A DNA stretch of 6,845 bases. Source: an uncultured Paracoccaceae bacterium (GTDB taxonomy: Bacteria > Pseudomonadota > Alphaproteobacteria > Rhodobacterales > Rhodobacteraceae). The stretch's first letter is position 1. Every line of letters begins with the position of its first letter. The stretch is from contig CAJXHQ010000168.1 of assembly GCA_913054485.1 (NCBI GenBank), positions 1 to 6,845 of the forward strand. The letters run 5' to 3'. Shown here in pieces: positions 6,083-6,845 of this stretch. The translations under genes were made by a program, and so were the position numbers. The notes under the pieces are model-generated. The model was given only the letters and a program-made list of their open reading frames with translations, was not told the origin of the DNA and did no database searches.

Positions 6083-6813
6083 TGCATGCAATTCAATGGC
6101 TGCGCTCACTGCTGTTTGTGGGCCAGATTTACCTGATGATGCCGATCATCGGCCTGCTGTTTGCGCCCTGGGCCATCGTCAGCAAAACCGGTGCGCGGAT
6201 CTGCTGCAAGACCTATTCGCGCTGGGTGTTCTGGACCGCGCGCTGGATGGTGGGTATCAGATGCGAGGTGCGCGGCACGCCACCCGAGGGTGAGGTTTTG
6301 ATTGCCGCCAAACATCAGAGCTTCCTTGATATCATGATGATCTTCACGGCACTGCCGACGGCGAAGTTCATCATGAAGAAGGAAATCCTGAAGACGCCGG
6401 TGATCGGCCAATATGCCAAACTTCTGGATTGTGTCTCAGTCGACCGCGGCAAGCGCGGCGCGGCGATCGAGAAAATGGTGCGCGATGTGGCCGAAGGCCG
6501 TCAGGATGCCGGCCAGCTGATCATCTATTCGCAAGGAACCCGTGTCGCACCGGGGGTGAAGGCGGACTACAAGATCGGCACCGGGATCCTGTATGAGCAG
6601 CTGAGCCAGACCTGCGTGCCAGTGGCGACCAACGTGGGCGTGATGTGGCCGCGCAAGGGCATCATCCGGCGTCGCGGCACCGCAGTGGTGGAGTTCATGG
6701 AGCCGATTGCCCCGGGCATGGACCGTGGCGCCTTCATGGCAGTGCTGGAAGAGAGGGTTGAAGCCCGGTCCGATGCGCTGATGCGCGAAGCAGGATTTGA
6801 TCCGGAGGCCTGA
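6082..6813 (+). CDS. plsC: 1-acyl-sn-glycerol-3-phosphate acyltransferase
   Basis: This enzyme adds the second acyl chain to lysophosphatidic acid, giving phosphatidic acid for membrane phospholipids, at the inner membrane. The 243 residues have family-typical length. A hydrophobic N-terminal region (about 8-32) anchors the protein. The acyltransferase motifs follow: catalytic HQSFLD (His78, Asp83), SVDRGKRG (119-126), SQGTR (150-154) in place of the classic PEGTR, and VPVATN (179-184). The Glu-to-Gln change in the third motif is, as I recall, common in alphaproteobacterial members, so it need not mean loss of activity. ATG at 6082 shares its A with the ftsX TGA, with GGAGGA at 6067-6072 nine bases upstream, so translation is probably coupled to ftsX. 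A different acyl acceptor, such as an ornithine-lipid precursor (OlsA-like), cannot be excluded from sequence alone. Confidence 0.88.
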   Translation: MHAIQWLRSLLFVGQIYLMMPIIGLLFAPWAIVSKTGARICCKTYSRWVFWTARWMVGIRCEVRGTPPEGEVLIAAKHQSFLDIMMIFTALPTAKFIMKKEILKTPVIGQYAKLLDCVSVDRGKRGAAIEKMVRDVAEGRQDAGQLIIYSQGTRVAPGVKADYKIGTGILYEQLSQTCVPVATNVGVMWPRKGIIRRRGTAVVEFMEPIAPGMDRGAFMAVLEERVEARSDALMREAGFDPEA

Positions 6814-6845
6814 GCGGCCGGCCGGGCCCGCCTGCACACGGCCCC

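Noticed and set aside
6814..6845. GC-rich palindromes (GGCCGGCC, CGGGCCCG) after plsC, considered as a terminator
   Set aside because: They are short overlapping palindromes without a T-tract, and the window ends before any structure can be judged.
1..6845. Mobile element, phage, CRISPR, toxin-antitoxin or defence system
   Set aside because: No transposase, integrase, direct-repeat array, small gene pair or atypical composition was seen. All genes are housekeeping or conserved envelope genes.

Overview
The window looks like chromosomal DNA of an alphaproteobacterium, most likely of the Rhodobacterales/Roseobacter group. The evidence is the high GC content, the protein families present (a TIGR02302/DUF4175-type membrane protein and an MJ0042-type zinc-ribbon membrane protein) and the order lysA, DUF4175, zinc-ribbon (reverse), ftsE-ftsX-plsC. 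The taxonomic placement is recalled from family knowledge; no search was run.

Layout. Positions 1-648 hold the C-terminal half of diaminopimelate decarboxylase (lysA), cut by the window edge. After a 41-base gap comes a large DUF4175/TIGR02302 membrane protein gene that starts at 690. Its reading frame is broken by an in-frame TAG at 2793-2795, but the same frame then continues open for 176 more codons, to a TAA at 3324-3326, with a family-like C-terminus. A hairpin in the 81-base gap at 3327-3407 separates this rightward pair from a leftward gene (3408-4292) for a zinc-ribbon protein with one C-terminal membrane segment. A 216-base divergent region (4293-4508), which contains a very stable GC-rich hairpin, leads into the rightward cluster ftsE (4509-5186), ftsX (5183-6082) and plsC (6082-6813). 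These three genes overlap by 4 bases and 1 base at their junctions. The last 32 bases hold no recognisable feature.

How the genes fit together. Most of the window concerns the cell envelope. LysA makes lysine from meso-diaminopimelate, itself a peptidoglycan precursor. FtsE and FtsX form the ABC-type complex that, in studied bacteria, controls peptidoglycan hydrolases at the division site. PlsC makes phosphatidic acid for membrane lipids. The DUF4175 and zinc-ribbon proteins are membrane proteins of unknown role.

I see no mobile element, CRISPR array, tRNA, rRNA or clearly new multi-gene system. The points most worth a second look are the in-frame amber codon in the DUF4175 gene, a 10-bp inverted repeat that spans that gene's ribosome binding site and start codon, the 13-bp-stem hairpin between the zinc-ribbon gene and ftsE, and the uncharacterised zinc-ribbon protein itself.
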